DNA from: Argyresthia goedartella
Taxonomy: Eukaryota; Arthropoda; Insecta; Lepidoptera; Argyresthiidae
NCBI GenBank assembly: GCA_949825045.1
Contig: OX463836.1
Location: forward strand, 13,541,829 to 13,605,828
DNA length: 64,000 bases
Direction of reading: 5' to 3'
Below are positions 24,601-36,600 of this stretch, piece by piece. The position numbers were made by a program, and so were the translations under genes. How positions within the stretch are numbered: the stretch's first letter is position 1; every line of letters begins with the position of its first letter. A model generated the notes under the pieces. The model saw only the letters and a list, made by a program, of their open reading frames with translations. It was not told the origin of the DNA and searched no databases.

Positions 24601-27600
24601 TAGCTGATGGGCCCCTACGAGGTCATTAGGTGCTGAGAAGCCTGAACACTTAGTATAAATTTAACAATTTGAAATATGATGATTAAAAAAACGATTTTGA
24701 TTGTTTTAAAATTATAGTTTTAAAGGTAATTATATCATTAAATTAGATAAATGTATGGGAAAAATCTAAATGAAAAATGATAGCAATTGTATTAAATGTG
24801 ATGTTATTAGATTAAATCAAAATTAAATTTAAAATGCTGTTAGAATTAATCATTTCATTGGAACGAATGTAGAGATCAGAGTGGATAGAAAGAGTCCCTT
24901 ATGAATGCTGAGGAAGCGACCGATGAATGCAAAGATCGTAGCAAGTGCAGATCCCTAGTCTCTGCCTTACCCTCACTGGGAAAAGGCGTCAGCATACGTA
25001 ATTGAAGGGCTCAGACTATATCCTCAAATCGACAGGATCTCAATGGATACGGTTGGCTCAGGAGTGTGCAAATTGGTGCTTTAGAGAAGAGGCTGGACCA
25101 GCAACCCTAGCACTCTGATATAAAGCTGTGCCCCTCACTGTTCGTGATAAAGCGAAGGTCTTTTTCACGCCTGCGTATGCGTCACACCACCCGCACACCC
25201 GTGAACTGACGCCGTAACACGCGCGCCCGCCCGACCGCCGCCTGCCACGCTACCTGGGGGACAATCCTACTATTTGATAAGCCTTGCACAAGCAGCACAA
25301 GGTGTGAAGGGAATCTCTCACACATTTTCAGGTGTGAGAGAATTCCTTAATCTCACTAAAGCTCACTGCGTTCTCCCTCCTCCTCCAAAGTGTCCCAGCT
25401 TGTCCTATACTGTTGAAGGAAATGCCAGCGAGCCTCTCACACCGAAAAAGTGTCCTGGTTTGCACAATACGATTTAGGAAAATTCTCTCTCAAAATGTGC
25501 CCAATATTACACTAATGAAGCCTGAGATATTCTTGTGCGAGGCTTGTCAAATATTAGTATCACCCTCCTGGTTGCCTAGCCGGCCATCACCTAATGGAAT
25601 ACCTCATCCAGTGAGAAGACCACTGCCCATGAGGTGATGAGGGCCCCCCGATGACTAGACGTCAGGAGTGGACTGAGGTGATTATTCAGCAAGAACCTTA
25701 CAACATTTTCCAAACTTAGCGAAAGCTGTAATGTTAACCTAAGAAATAAGAACACAGACTGTGTGCGCCCCGATTTAGACTCGCGAAGGTTAGCAATTCT
25801 TTCAAGGGTCAGTGTATTCTCTACTATAATAAGATACCTCTGGAGATTTTGAAATTGCCATTTGAGCAATTTAAAAAGCATGTTAAAGCGACTTTGTCAA
25901 AAAAGGGATATTACAATGTTCAAGATTACTTAAATGACAGGACTGTATGGGGTTAATCTAGCTCAACACAGGCCTTGCTGATAATAATTTTGTAATTATT
26001 TATTCCTGCTTATTAATCATAATAATTAATTTTTTCATATTTGTAATAGCACAACCTATTTTTAAAAGAGATCTAAAAGTTAATCTGTGGGAGTTTCTAC
26101 GCCCTGCTTCTCCCACGGTGATCCAATGTAGAGAAGAGGCAAAATTGACGTTTGCTAAGTATATGTAAACAGTAAAAAAAAAAAAAAAATCCGTTGATCT
26201 GACCCTGACTCCCCACGCTCCAGAATCCAGAAAGCCCGACGGTGACTTTCGCGACAAATCGGACTCAAATCTGGACTGGAGGAGGGCCAGTCTTCGTGCC
26301 GGATGAAGTCGATTTCACGCGCCGCCAGCCAGTCTTGTGTGCTTTTCGCTCTATGAGCTGGCGCAGAATCTTGTTGGAATACCCAGTGCCTGTTATTAAA
26401 CATGGTATGAGAAACAGGTTCCACAAGGTTCTTGAGGACTGTATTTTGATACACAACTGCATTCGTTTTTACGCCTTTCTCACAAAAATGTACCTCAGTT
26501 AAGCCACAATAAGAGACTCCCAACCAAACCATGAGCGAGGATGGAAAATGACCTCGTTGGACACGCGGAATACGGTTGCTCGCTTCTTCACTGCTGTGTG
26601 CGTACACCTTATCATTTTGTTTGTTGTAGCTCTCTTCCACGGTGAAAATTTTTTCATCTGAAAAAAGAATTTCCCGATGCTTTTTTCCCGCGTACCGCTC
26701 CAACAAAGCGCGGCATCTCTTCAGACTCAGGTCCATTAAACGAGCGTCCAAACGATGTCCTGTTTTTCTTCGATATGCCCTAAGCCCTAAGTCTTCATTT
26801 AACACCCTTTTCACCGTGGTCCTGCTTAACCCCATCTGAAGGGCCAACAGTTTCTGCTTACGTATGGGATTTCTTTGAATTCGCGCCTTCACAGCTTTTA
26901 TCACTGCTGTAGTCCTAACAGAGCGAGGGCGACCACTTCTTGACCTGTCATCTACACTAGAGTCTTCATTGTATCGTTTTATGGTACGATAAACGAATCT
27001 TTTGGTTATATTCAAATTTTTCAGTAAGTCGAAAATCTGAATTGGCGCGTAACCGCAACGATGCAACGCAATAATAATTGTGACACGGTCTTCTTTAAGT
27101 ATCCACTCCATATTTAAAAATGAGGAAAATTCTAAAAAGTACACATTTTTATTTTCATGAAAAATTCGAAATTCGAATTCAATAAACTTTTTTGTGGCCA
27201 GCGTTCTAAATTCAAAGGTTTTTATTGTGTGACAGAACTTATGACCTGACTGTGTATTATGCTAGGTTAGGTTAGGTTATGTTAGGTTAGGTTAGGTTAG
27301 GTTAGTATATTTATAAACTTGCGGAAAAAAAATTAGGAAATTTTTAAACTTGCGGATTGTATTATTTTCCGGTGACATATACATAAAAATGTACAATAAA
27401 ATTAAATAAAAATCTCTTATCTTAATTAAGACTTAGAACTGAGTGAGTTGAGTCTCTATCTATCTATATTGCATTTGTCTTTAGAATAGTAGATTTAAAT
27501 GTAGGTATTACCAACCTAGTGTTTTTATACTGTTTGAGGATATCATAACTATGATTTACCTCTCTAGCTAGTAGGACCATCTCCCGAGTCCCTCTGACGT

Positions 27601-30600
27601 TCGATATGATGGACTTCTTCAACGGCTCGTTGAAACGGACCGTAGCGGCTGCGTGGTACACGAAGTCTATCTAGAGAAGATAAGAGAAGATTATGTTAAT
27701 GTAACACAACAAAACAAAAATTTATTTATCTACACACGTATCATAAACCCTCTTTACTGCGTACAAAAACCGCACGTTACGATCAGCATAATGTTAAACT
27801 ACTTGGCAAAAACTCATTTCTTATCTGAAAAATTACAGATTATGACCATAATTTGTAATTTTTCTACATATTATGACATTCAAATTTTGAACGTCGACGC
27901 CCGCCTGCGTGCCGCCCCTACTTTGTTTGTGAATATGGTACTACTGAACAAGCTAAACAAGTGCAAAGGAATTATCAATGCCACCATGCCGGTCGAACAT
28001 GCGATTCCTGAACACATTAAAGAGAGCTTATAATATGTGTGTAGATAAACTAGTGTACGTAACTGTACATAATTAGGCATTAAAACTCTCGAGTGATATT
28101 ATTATGAAAATCGCCTTCGGCTCGTTTCATAAACCCACTCTCGAGTGTTAATGTCCCCCATTATGTAGCAGTCACATAAACTACTAATATTAATGCTGAA
28201 AAATTACATAGATTAGATAGGTACAATAATTATGGCATTTAATTATCACAGTGTTGTTCGTTTTGCGTACCTCAGGGAAGCTCTGTTCTGTCCCCTACAC
28301 TAAATAAAACTTGTTTAGTAAGGTTACAGCGTCTCTCTTCGGCTGTGTTTTATGCTCTTATTTATTGACATTATATTTATTTATCTACACACGTATCATA
28401 AACCCTCTTTACTGCGTACAAAAACCGCACGTTACGATCAGCATAATGTTCAACTACTTGGTAAAAACTAATTTATTATCTGAAAAATTACACGTTATGA
28501 CCATAATGTGTAATTTTTCTACATATAATGACATTCAAATTTCGAACGCCGACGCCCGCCTGCATGCCGCCCCTAGTTTGTCTGTGAAGTTGGTACTGAC
28601 ATTCAAATTTCGAACGCCGATGCCCGCCTGCGTGAAGATGGTACTACAGAACAAGCTAAACAACTGCAGAGCCACAATGCCGGTCAAACATGCGATTCCT
28701 GAACACATCAAAGAGAGCTTATTATGATATGTGTGTAGATAAACTAGTGTATGTAACTGTACATAATTAGGCATTAAAACTCTCGAGTGATATTATTATG
28801 AAACTCGCCTTCGGCTCGTTTCATAAGCCCACTCTCGAGTATAAATGCTCTCCATTATGTAGCAGTCACATAAACTACTATTAGGTGATACATTTTTATA
28901 TGACATTTATCAAAATTATAAATTAAATTTATAAATTAATTGATTACATCTGTAGGTAAAAGGGTAACAATTGATTATATAGCCTAAGACTTGTGCTGTG
29001 GTATTTTCTTGGGTATGAGAGTGTGTGTGAGGATGTGTGTGTGTGTGTGAGAGAGAGAGGGTGTGTTTGCTAGTGTAGTGTGCGTGTGTAGTGTAAAATA
29101 AAATATTTAGCCAATTAAGCCACAAACAAGCCACACAAGCCCCGGCAAGGTCACACAAGCCAAGGTCGCTTCTTCGATCGATCTCACTTGAATTTTAGTA
29201 AGGGCCCACACAGTATGTAACTTTATACAAGGTGACATTTAATGAGCTGACCATATTTTAGGGAATGGTAGAACCGTTCGTTATGAACAACTTTCCGAAA
29301 CATATGGTCGCAAACGAAATAAAATTTTGGGTCCCCCATAGTAACTTGTAATCAGTTGATATCGGGTCAATGTACTGAGGGACAAATATTTTTTTCCCTT
29401 TGCGACCATATGTTTCTTGGAGAAAGTTGTTCATAATGATGATGATTTCTCAAAATATGGTCAGCTGATTAAATGCCACCTTGTATACATTTAATTATTA
29501 TTTTAATTTCAACAAAATCTCTCACCCGTAAAAGTTCAAAGCCAAAATAGGCTTCTTATCATAGTTACCTCTTCAGAGATCTTATTCCATATCTCCTTGG
29601 CAATGCCCAGACGTAGCTCTTCGATATCACCCTGTATACCGACCACTTTATCCTCGAAGTTTGGGTACCGGGATCTTAGTTCACTATATACCTGTTTACA
29701 AACAAAATGAACATACATACAATTAAGCCGGCAGCTCGGCCCAAAATTTATGGACATGTCATAAATAAAGTTGCTCAAATCGAGTCGATTTTATAGTAAA
29801 CGTTGTTCAGAATGGGACGTCGGTAATGACTTAAAATATGACTATATAATATAAATATGACGTATCATAAACCCTCTTTAATGTGTCCGAAAACTACACG
29901 TTACGGCCAGCATAATGTGTAACTACTTGATAAAAACTCATTTCTTATCTTAATATTGATACAATTATGACCATATTGTATACATTTTCGACAAATTATG
30001 ACATTCAAATTTTCGAACGCCGTCGCCCGCCTGCGTGCCGCCCCTAGTTTGTCTGTGAAGTTGGTACTACTGAACAAGCTAAACAAGTGCTGAGCAATTT
30101 ATCAATGCCACCATGCCGGTCGAACATGCGGTTCCTGTACACATCAAAGAGAGCTTATGATATGTGTGTAGATAAACTAGTGTATGTAACTGTACATAAT
30201 TAGGCATTAAAACTCTCGCGTGATATAGTGGGGTTATACCCACTCTCAAGTTTTAATGCCCTCTATTATGTAGCAGTCACATAAACCACTATTACCCTCT
30301 GTATAGAAAGTGGCCTTTCATAAAGCAACAAGTTACAAAAACAAAACAAATCAATCATAGCTTTACGCTTTTGACTGTCAGTGGTGGGTGGCAGCGGAAC
30401 GACTACTACCAGGTCACTCAGAAAGTTTTGCGAAAAAAGGTTTGTAGATAAGAGAACTTATACACAGTCAGGTCATAAGTTCTGTCACACAATAAAAACT
30501 TTTGAATTTAGAACGCTGGCCACAAAAAAGTTTATTGAATTCGAATTTCGAATTTTTCATGAAAATAAAAATGTGTACTTTTTAAAATTTTCCTCATTTT

Positions 30601-33600
30601 TAAATATGGAGTGGACACTTAAAGAAGACCGTGTCGCAGTTATTGCGTTGCATCGTTGCGGTTACGCGCCAATTCAGATTTTCGTCTTAATGAAAAATTT
30701 GAATATAACCAAAAGATTCGTTTATCGTACCATAAAACGATACAATGAAGACTCTAGTGTAGATGACAGGTCAAGAAGTGGTCGCCCTCGCTCTGTTAGG
30801 ACTCCAGCAGTGATAAAAGCTGTGAAGGCGCGAATTCAAAGAAATCCCATACGTAAGCAGAAACTGTTGGCCCTTCAGAGGGGTTAAGCAGGACCACGGT
30901 GAAAAGGGTGTTAAATGAAGACTTAGGGCTTAGGGCATATCGAAGAAAAACAGGACATCGTTTAGACGCTCGTTTAATGGACCTGAGACTGAAGAGATGC
31001 CGCGCTTTGTTGAAGCGGTACGCGGGAAAAAAGCATCGGGAAATTCTTTTTTCGGATGAAAAGTTTTCACCGTGGAAGAGAGCTACAACAAACAAAATGA
31101 TAAGGTGTACGCACACAGCAGTGAAGAAGCGAGCAACCGTATTCCGCGTGTCCAACGAGGTCATTTTCCATCCTCGCTCATGGTTTGGTTGGGAGCCTCT
31201 TATTGGGGCTTAACTGAGGTACATTTTTGTGAGAAAGGCGTAAAAACGAATGCAGTTGTGTATCAAAATACAGTCCTCAAGAACCTTGTGGAACCTGTTT
31301 CTCATACCATGTTTAATAACAGGCACTGGTTATTCCAACAAGATTCTGCGCCAGCTCATAGAGCGAAAAGCACACAAGACTGGCTGGCGGCGCGTGAAAT
31401 CGACTTCATCCGGTACGAAGACTGGCCCTCCTCCAGTCCAGATTTGAGTCCGTTACATTACAAGATATGGCAACACTTGGAGGAAAAGGCCTGCTCAAAG
31501 CCTCATCCTGATTTGGAGTCACTCAAGGCATCCTTGATTAAGGCAGCCGCCGATATTGACATGGACCTCGTTCGTGCTGCGATAGACGACTGGCCGCGCA
31601 GAATAAAGGCCTGTATTCAAAATCGCGGGGGTCATTTTGAATAAACTTTATTACCATAAGAATCTATGTTTTATTAAGTTCATTTTGCTATATAAATGTT
31701 TACATGAATAATAAACATATCTAAATTATTTCATATTGCACATGTGACAGAACTTATGACCTGACTATGTAGTTTATTTCGAAAACTTGGTTTTTTAACT
31801 TTGGTTCCAACTTTAAATTTCCCTCCAACAAATTTTACCGGCATGATGAACCTATCACATGGGATAAAAAAATGGATTTGCCACGCGAACTTTTTTGTGC
31901 GATGATTTTTTACGACTTCAAATTGAAACCGCATGTATCGTATAACCCCTTGTGTGTGAAAATTCCCGCTCCGGTACTGTCATTCTGGCGCCTGTGTGTG
32001 GCGCGACCGTCTCCGGTACTGCTGTAAAGGATTTTATTTTGCTTCCGTTGCAGCATTCATGTTAGTCCGATCTCTTTCTAACCTATTAAAATTGCACAAG
32101 AAAGAACAGGCTATCTAATTAATGAATGGTTTTATACTCTGTGGTCACTGTTTGCACAATAAAACTCACTCAAAGACGCCATCCCAACCGCTACTTCGCG
32201 TTTGTGTCTCTCAGTGTTCACATAGATATTTTAATTATTTGTGCTAAGTGGAGTGCCTGCTGCTGATTATCCAATATGCAACGGTAAGTAAAGTTTAATT
32301 TTAACTAATACTAATGTCGATTATCTATACCATTGTGAGTAAAAAACTGTCCAAAACAACTTCACCTCGCTCTTCTCAACGGAACATGATTTTGGTTTTC
32401 ATCTGAATAGACAAATTTCATTAGAGAAACCGAACGTGCTTATCATCCTAGGACTCTACATATTGTTTATTTCCTATTGGTTACTATTCAAAACATGTAT
32501 TCATTCAGAAATATGCGAAATTTCATCAAAACAAATGCGGGGGAGTCCCAGTACCGCAGACGGAATTTCACACATCGGGCAATTGCGGTTGGTCATGGCC
32601 GACACAATGGTGTGGATATGTCGACAAGCTTTTCCGTGTTTTGATATAATCTTACCTTTTTACTTTTATTTTGTTTTGAGCTTGATTGGTTTGATGTTTT
32701 TTAATTAACACGGGTGATTTTTTGCATATTTTAACAACAGTGTGTGCATGACGATAGCCGGACAAAAACGAAACATTTTTGTTATTTCGTATATTTGTTC
32801 TTTTGTTGATGGGACTTTATTATGGGTCGTAAATAAATAATAAATAACAGTGGATTTTTAAAGATCAATAAATAAAATAAGTTCTAGTCATATAAACTTT
32901 TCTTTCAAGTCAATAATTTTGCCGAAATTATTTTACCAAATCAGCCCTAGATTTAAATTATTTCAGGAAATAAAGAAAAAATAATTTTCAAATAAACAAT
33001 TATGTCAAAGAAACACTCGAATATGTGATTGTATTTTTAATGTTTCTGTGCAATAAAGAATATGAAAATGAAACACGGGAAAGAGTTAATTTCACAAAAT
33101 ATGTTTGTATTAATTAACGCAATGCACCCTTCACTGATTTCATAAAAAATAAATGTTGATGCTGCATACACTGCTCGAGCTTGTTTATGTGTTGTGTGTT
33201 TTTATATATTATGGTTTGCACTATTTGGTTGGCATTTTTTGCATGCTTTTTCTTTCTTTCTGTAAGTGCTGCAAGAACTGGAAGAGGCCGAGGGCGTGTG
33301 AACGCGGAGGATGAGAGTGGTGCTGATGGTTTGGGCGTTCGTGGTGGCGGCGTGGGCAATCGTGGAGCCGCTGTACGATCGCGTGGCAGCGGCGGGCGCA
33401 CGCGTGGCGGCGGCGCACGAGCGCGGGGCGGAGTCCGCACTCGCGGTGGGGCCGTGGAGAGGCCATCTGCATCTTCTTTGTAAATAACAGCTTTTACTAA
33501 CAACTAACTTTACTAATAATTGCATGTTTTCAAATGAAATAAAACTAATGTAGGATCATGTATTTCAGATCAATGAGAAATATTACCGACTTGCCGGTTC

Positions 33601-36600
33601 AAGTGCAGTCGCTGGAGCGCAGCCTTCATACAAGGAAGACCAGAGAGTTGCCTCCCGATGCCAGGCAGTCACCAGGGTAAATATTTTCAAAATATTGTTA
33701 GCTCTACCACCCCATATTGATTTTCTTAGGTTTTGGACTCTACTTCCAAGGCATAAGGTTAAAATATCAATTTTTATTTGTTTTTAGATCTCTACTACTC
33801 TGGTCTTCCTTGTTTGAAGAGCTGCCAATCGAGGTCACCCATGAGGAGGGAGACAGGCTTTTAAACATGTCCCCGTGCTCAGCACCTCCGTCACCTTCTG
33901 TGTAAGTATTGAAATGAGTACTTTGTGTCTTTAACGTATTGATTTAATTGACTTAATTAAAATTTGACACAGGCCTTCCTCATATCATACCATATTTTAT
34001 GTCCATTGATACCTAATAAACCATAATTAAAATGTTTTTTTTTTTAGATTTTTAGAATGTGGCGGCAGTAGCGGGGCTTCAACGCCTACCCCACGCAGGG
34101 GCCTCAAGAGACCTGAGTGAGTATACTTAATTTCGAGATAACTTGCATTGTAGTATTTCTTTATTTATTTACGTAATACAATTTACTATGTTTTTACAGG
34201 CAGATAGAAGAAGGTATCTTGCCGCTGTGCCCGCCTCCCAGGGCAAAACGTTGCCTGTAAGTATATTATTTTTAGATTTTTCCATTATTTCATACTTTTT
34301 GAGGATGATAACATTATTATATTTTACAGTATCCCATCGTCATCGTCGTCGTCGGCGAACGTGCGTCCTCTTCGTGAGAAAGAAATTGAAAACCTACTCT
34401 GTTACGGTAAGTGAAATAAACCTCGCTAAATACCAGGGTTCGCAGATATATTACGATATATGTTTCAATCAGGGTTCGCTGATAAATATCACGATATATG
34501 TTTCAATGGATATATATCAATGGATTTTTATTTTATTTTTTTATGAAGAAATGGATAAATCTGTCTAAAAATTTGCACAATTTTGCCTCTGCTACCCCGT
34601 TTAGGAAGAGGTCCATATGTCATGATATTTGTGTTTGCTCTGGGCTATAAATTTAGCAGATTGTAAGGGCTTTACTACACAAAAATAACTTATTACCTAA
34701 ACAAAAATGTATGGGATTTGACGATTTTTTGACTCAGTCATATCGATTTCGACACTTATTGTTGTATTTTTTTTATTATGACAATATCGTATTGCTTTTC
34801 TTTTTTTTATTATGACAATATCGTGTTGCTTTTCTTGATAAAAAAATAAACATTAAATTATAAACCTTCATATTTGATGGAAAACATAGTAAGGCTAGCC
34901 TCCTGTCTCGCTGATTGGAGTGTTGGCCACTGTTGGCTCTGAATAACTAGCTAAAAGTGGGCATGATTCTGCTTCTGCCACTCCGTATGGGAAAAGGTGT
35001 GACGCTATGTTATAAATGTATCATTTAACCTGTTCACTTTGTCAGTATAAACTAATTATGTGATGTTAAAAGATAATTTTTTCATTGTATATATATCTGA
35101 TAAAAAAATCGGATTTTTACGAAAAAAAAATACAGTCTTTAAAAGAATATTCCTTTACATGCGTTTACTGAATACCTATATCATAAGTCATAACTCAACG
35201 TCAAACCTTTTCCTCCATACCTCAGACGAGTAAGAATAAAAATATATATCTCCATCGGATACGAGTAATACTCACACCTCAGACGTCTAACTCTATTTTA
35301 ACCATTCAAATCAGGTAGCGAAGAGGACTCCGACGTCGACAATGACGATGACGATGTGGAAAGGCAAAAGGACCCAAAGGCCACGCGGCGGTTCGAGGAC
35401 GATGACAATGAAGGGGCGCCAGATGCTCGGGCTCTGGCTCTGGCTCAGGCTGTGAACCTTGACGGTCTGTCAGTGATCATGCCTGAGCCCCTGCCTGAAC
35501 CCGAGCCCCTGCCTCGTCCCGAGCCGCAAACTGAGCCCGAGTTCCAGACCCCGAGCGAAAATATAGATAAATTTAAGTTTAACTGGAGAGAATTCCCAAC
35601 AACTCAGATTCCACCTGAACTGAGGAGGGAACCCTTCTCCGAAAATAACTGTGGTCCGCAGGTTTCATGTGCGACCCCATATGATGCATTTACTGCCATA
35701 TGGGATCGCCCGATTATGGAGCACATTGCAGTGGAGACAAACCGGTATGCTCAGCAGACGGCAGCGAGGATGCTGGAGGACGGATCGATCTGTCCCTCCA
35801 GCAGAATTACCAAATGGGTTGATACGACGGTAGATGAGCTCTACGTGTATTTTGCCATAATTCTGGCGGTAGGAGTTGTGGCAAAATCACGGCTAGAGGA
35901 ATATTGGAATAAATGCGTCGATATCTTCAGCACCCCGGGGTTCACAAAAGTGATGAGGTATGACCGCTTCCGGCTGCTGAGCACATGTCTCCACTTCGAG
36001 GACAATGTAAATTGCGATCCGGCAACAATGACACGATCCGAAGCTAAGATTTTTAAGGTACGTCCCATTTTGGACCACCTGAATGCTAAATTCTCACAAT
36101 TATATAAATTGTCTCAAAACATTGCGCTCGATGAAAGTCTCACAATGTGGAAGGGCTGGTTAGATATTAACCAGTTCATCCAGAATAAAGCAGCTGGCGT
36201 AGGAATAAAAACTTACGAAGTCTGTGAATCAAAGACCGGCTACTTGTGGCGCTTTGAGGTCCATGCTGGCCACGATGTCACAGACGAACATGAAGTAAGT
36301 CCAATAACTGGAATCGTGCCTGCCCTTGTACTCAGACTTTTGACTGGTCTCGAGCATAAAGGATATACCATTTGGATGGACAATTTTTACAACTCCCCCG
36401 CCCTTGCACGCGAGTTGAAATGCCGGGGTTTCGACTGTGTGGGGACGCTTCGGACCAACCGCAAGTTCGTTCCGACCAATGTGGCGCAGTTGAAGAAGAA
36501 TGAAATGGTGGTTGGTCAGGTGGTGGGCTGCACATCAGGCGATGTAGATATCCTGGTATGGAGAGATAAGAACCGCGTCGCTCTTATCTCCACTTACCAC

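Larger units (their letters stand above)
17304..24648 (+). mobile_element. Pao/BEL LTR retrotransposon, near-complete
   Basis: Complete element in FAR intron 5: 5' LTR 17304-17845, primer-binding site 17849-17864, gag 18375-20180, pro-RT-RNase H 20199-22469, integrase 22554-24070, 3' LTR 24103-24648. Target duplication CTTAG lies directly on both sides. The LTRs differ by a few substitutions and one 4-bp indel, so insertion is recent. Gag, pol and the first integrase part share one frame, split by stops at 20178-20180 (TAG) and 22467-22469 (TGA). A frameshift follows at about 23620-23630. The plus orientation is opposite to the host FAR. Confidence 0.93.

Noticed and set aside
28916..29158. 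His-Thr-rich ORF
   Set aside because: Produced by a GT/GA microsatellite.
33114..33525. Minus-strand ORFs rich in Pro, Arg and Ala
   Set aside because: They are antisense to the RG-rich exon of the piggyBac-derived gene; splice sites support the plus strand.
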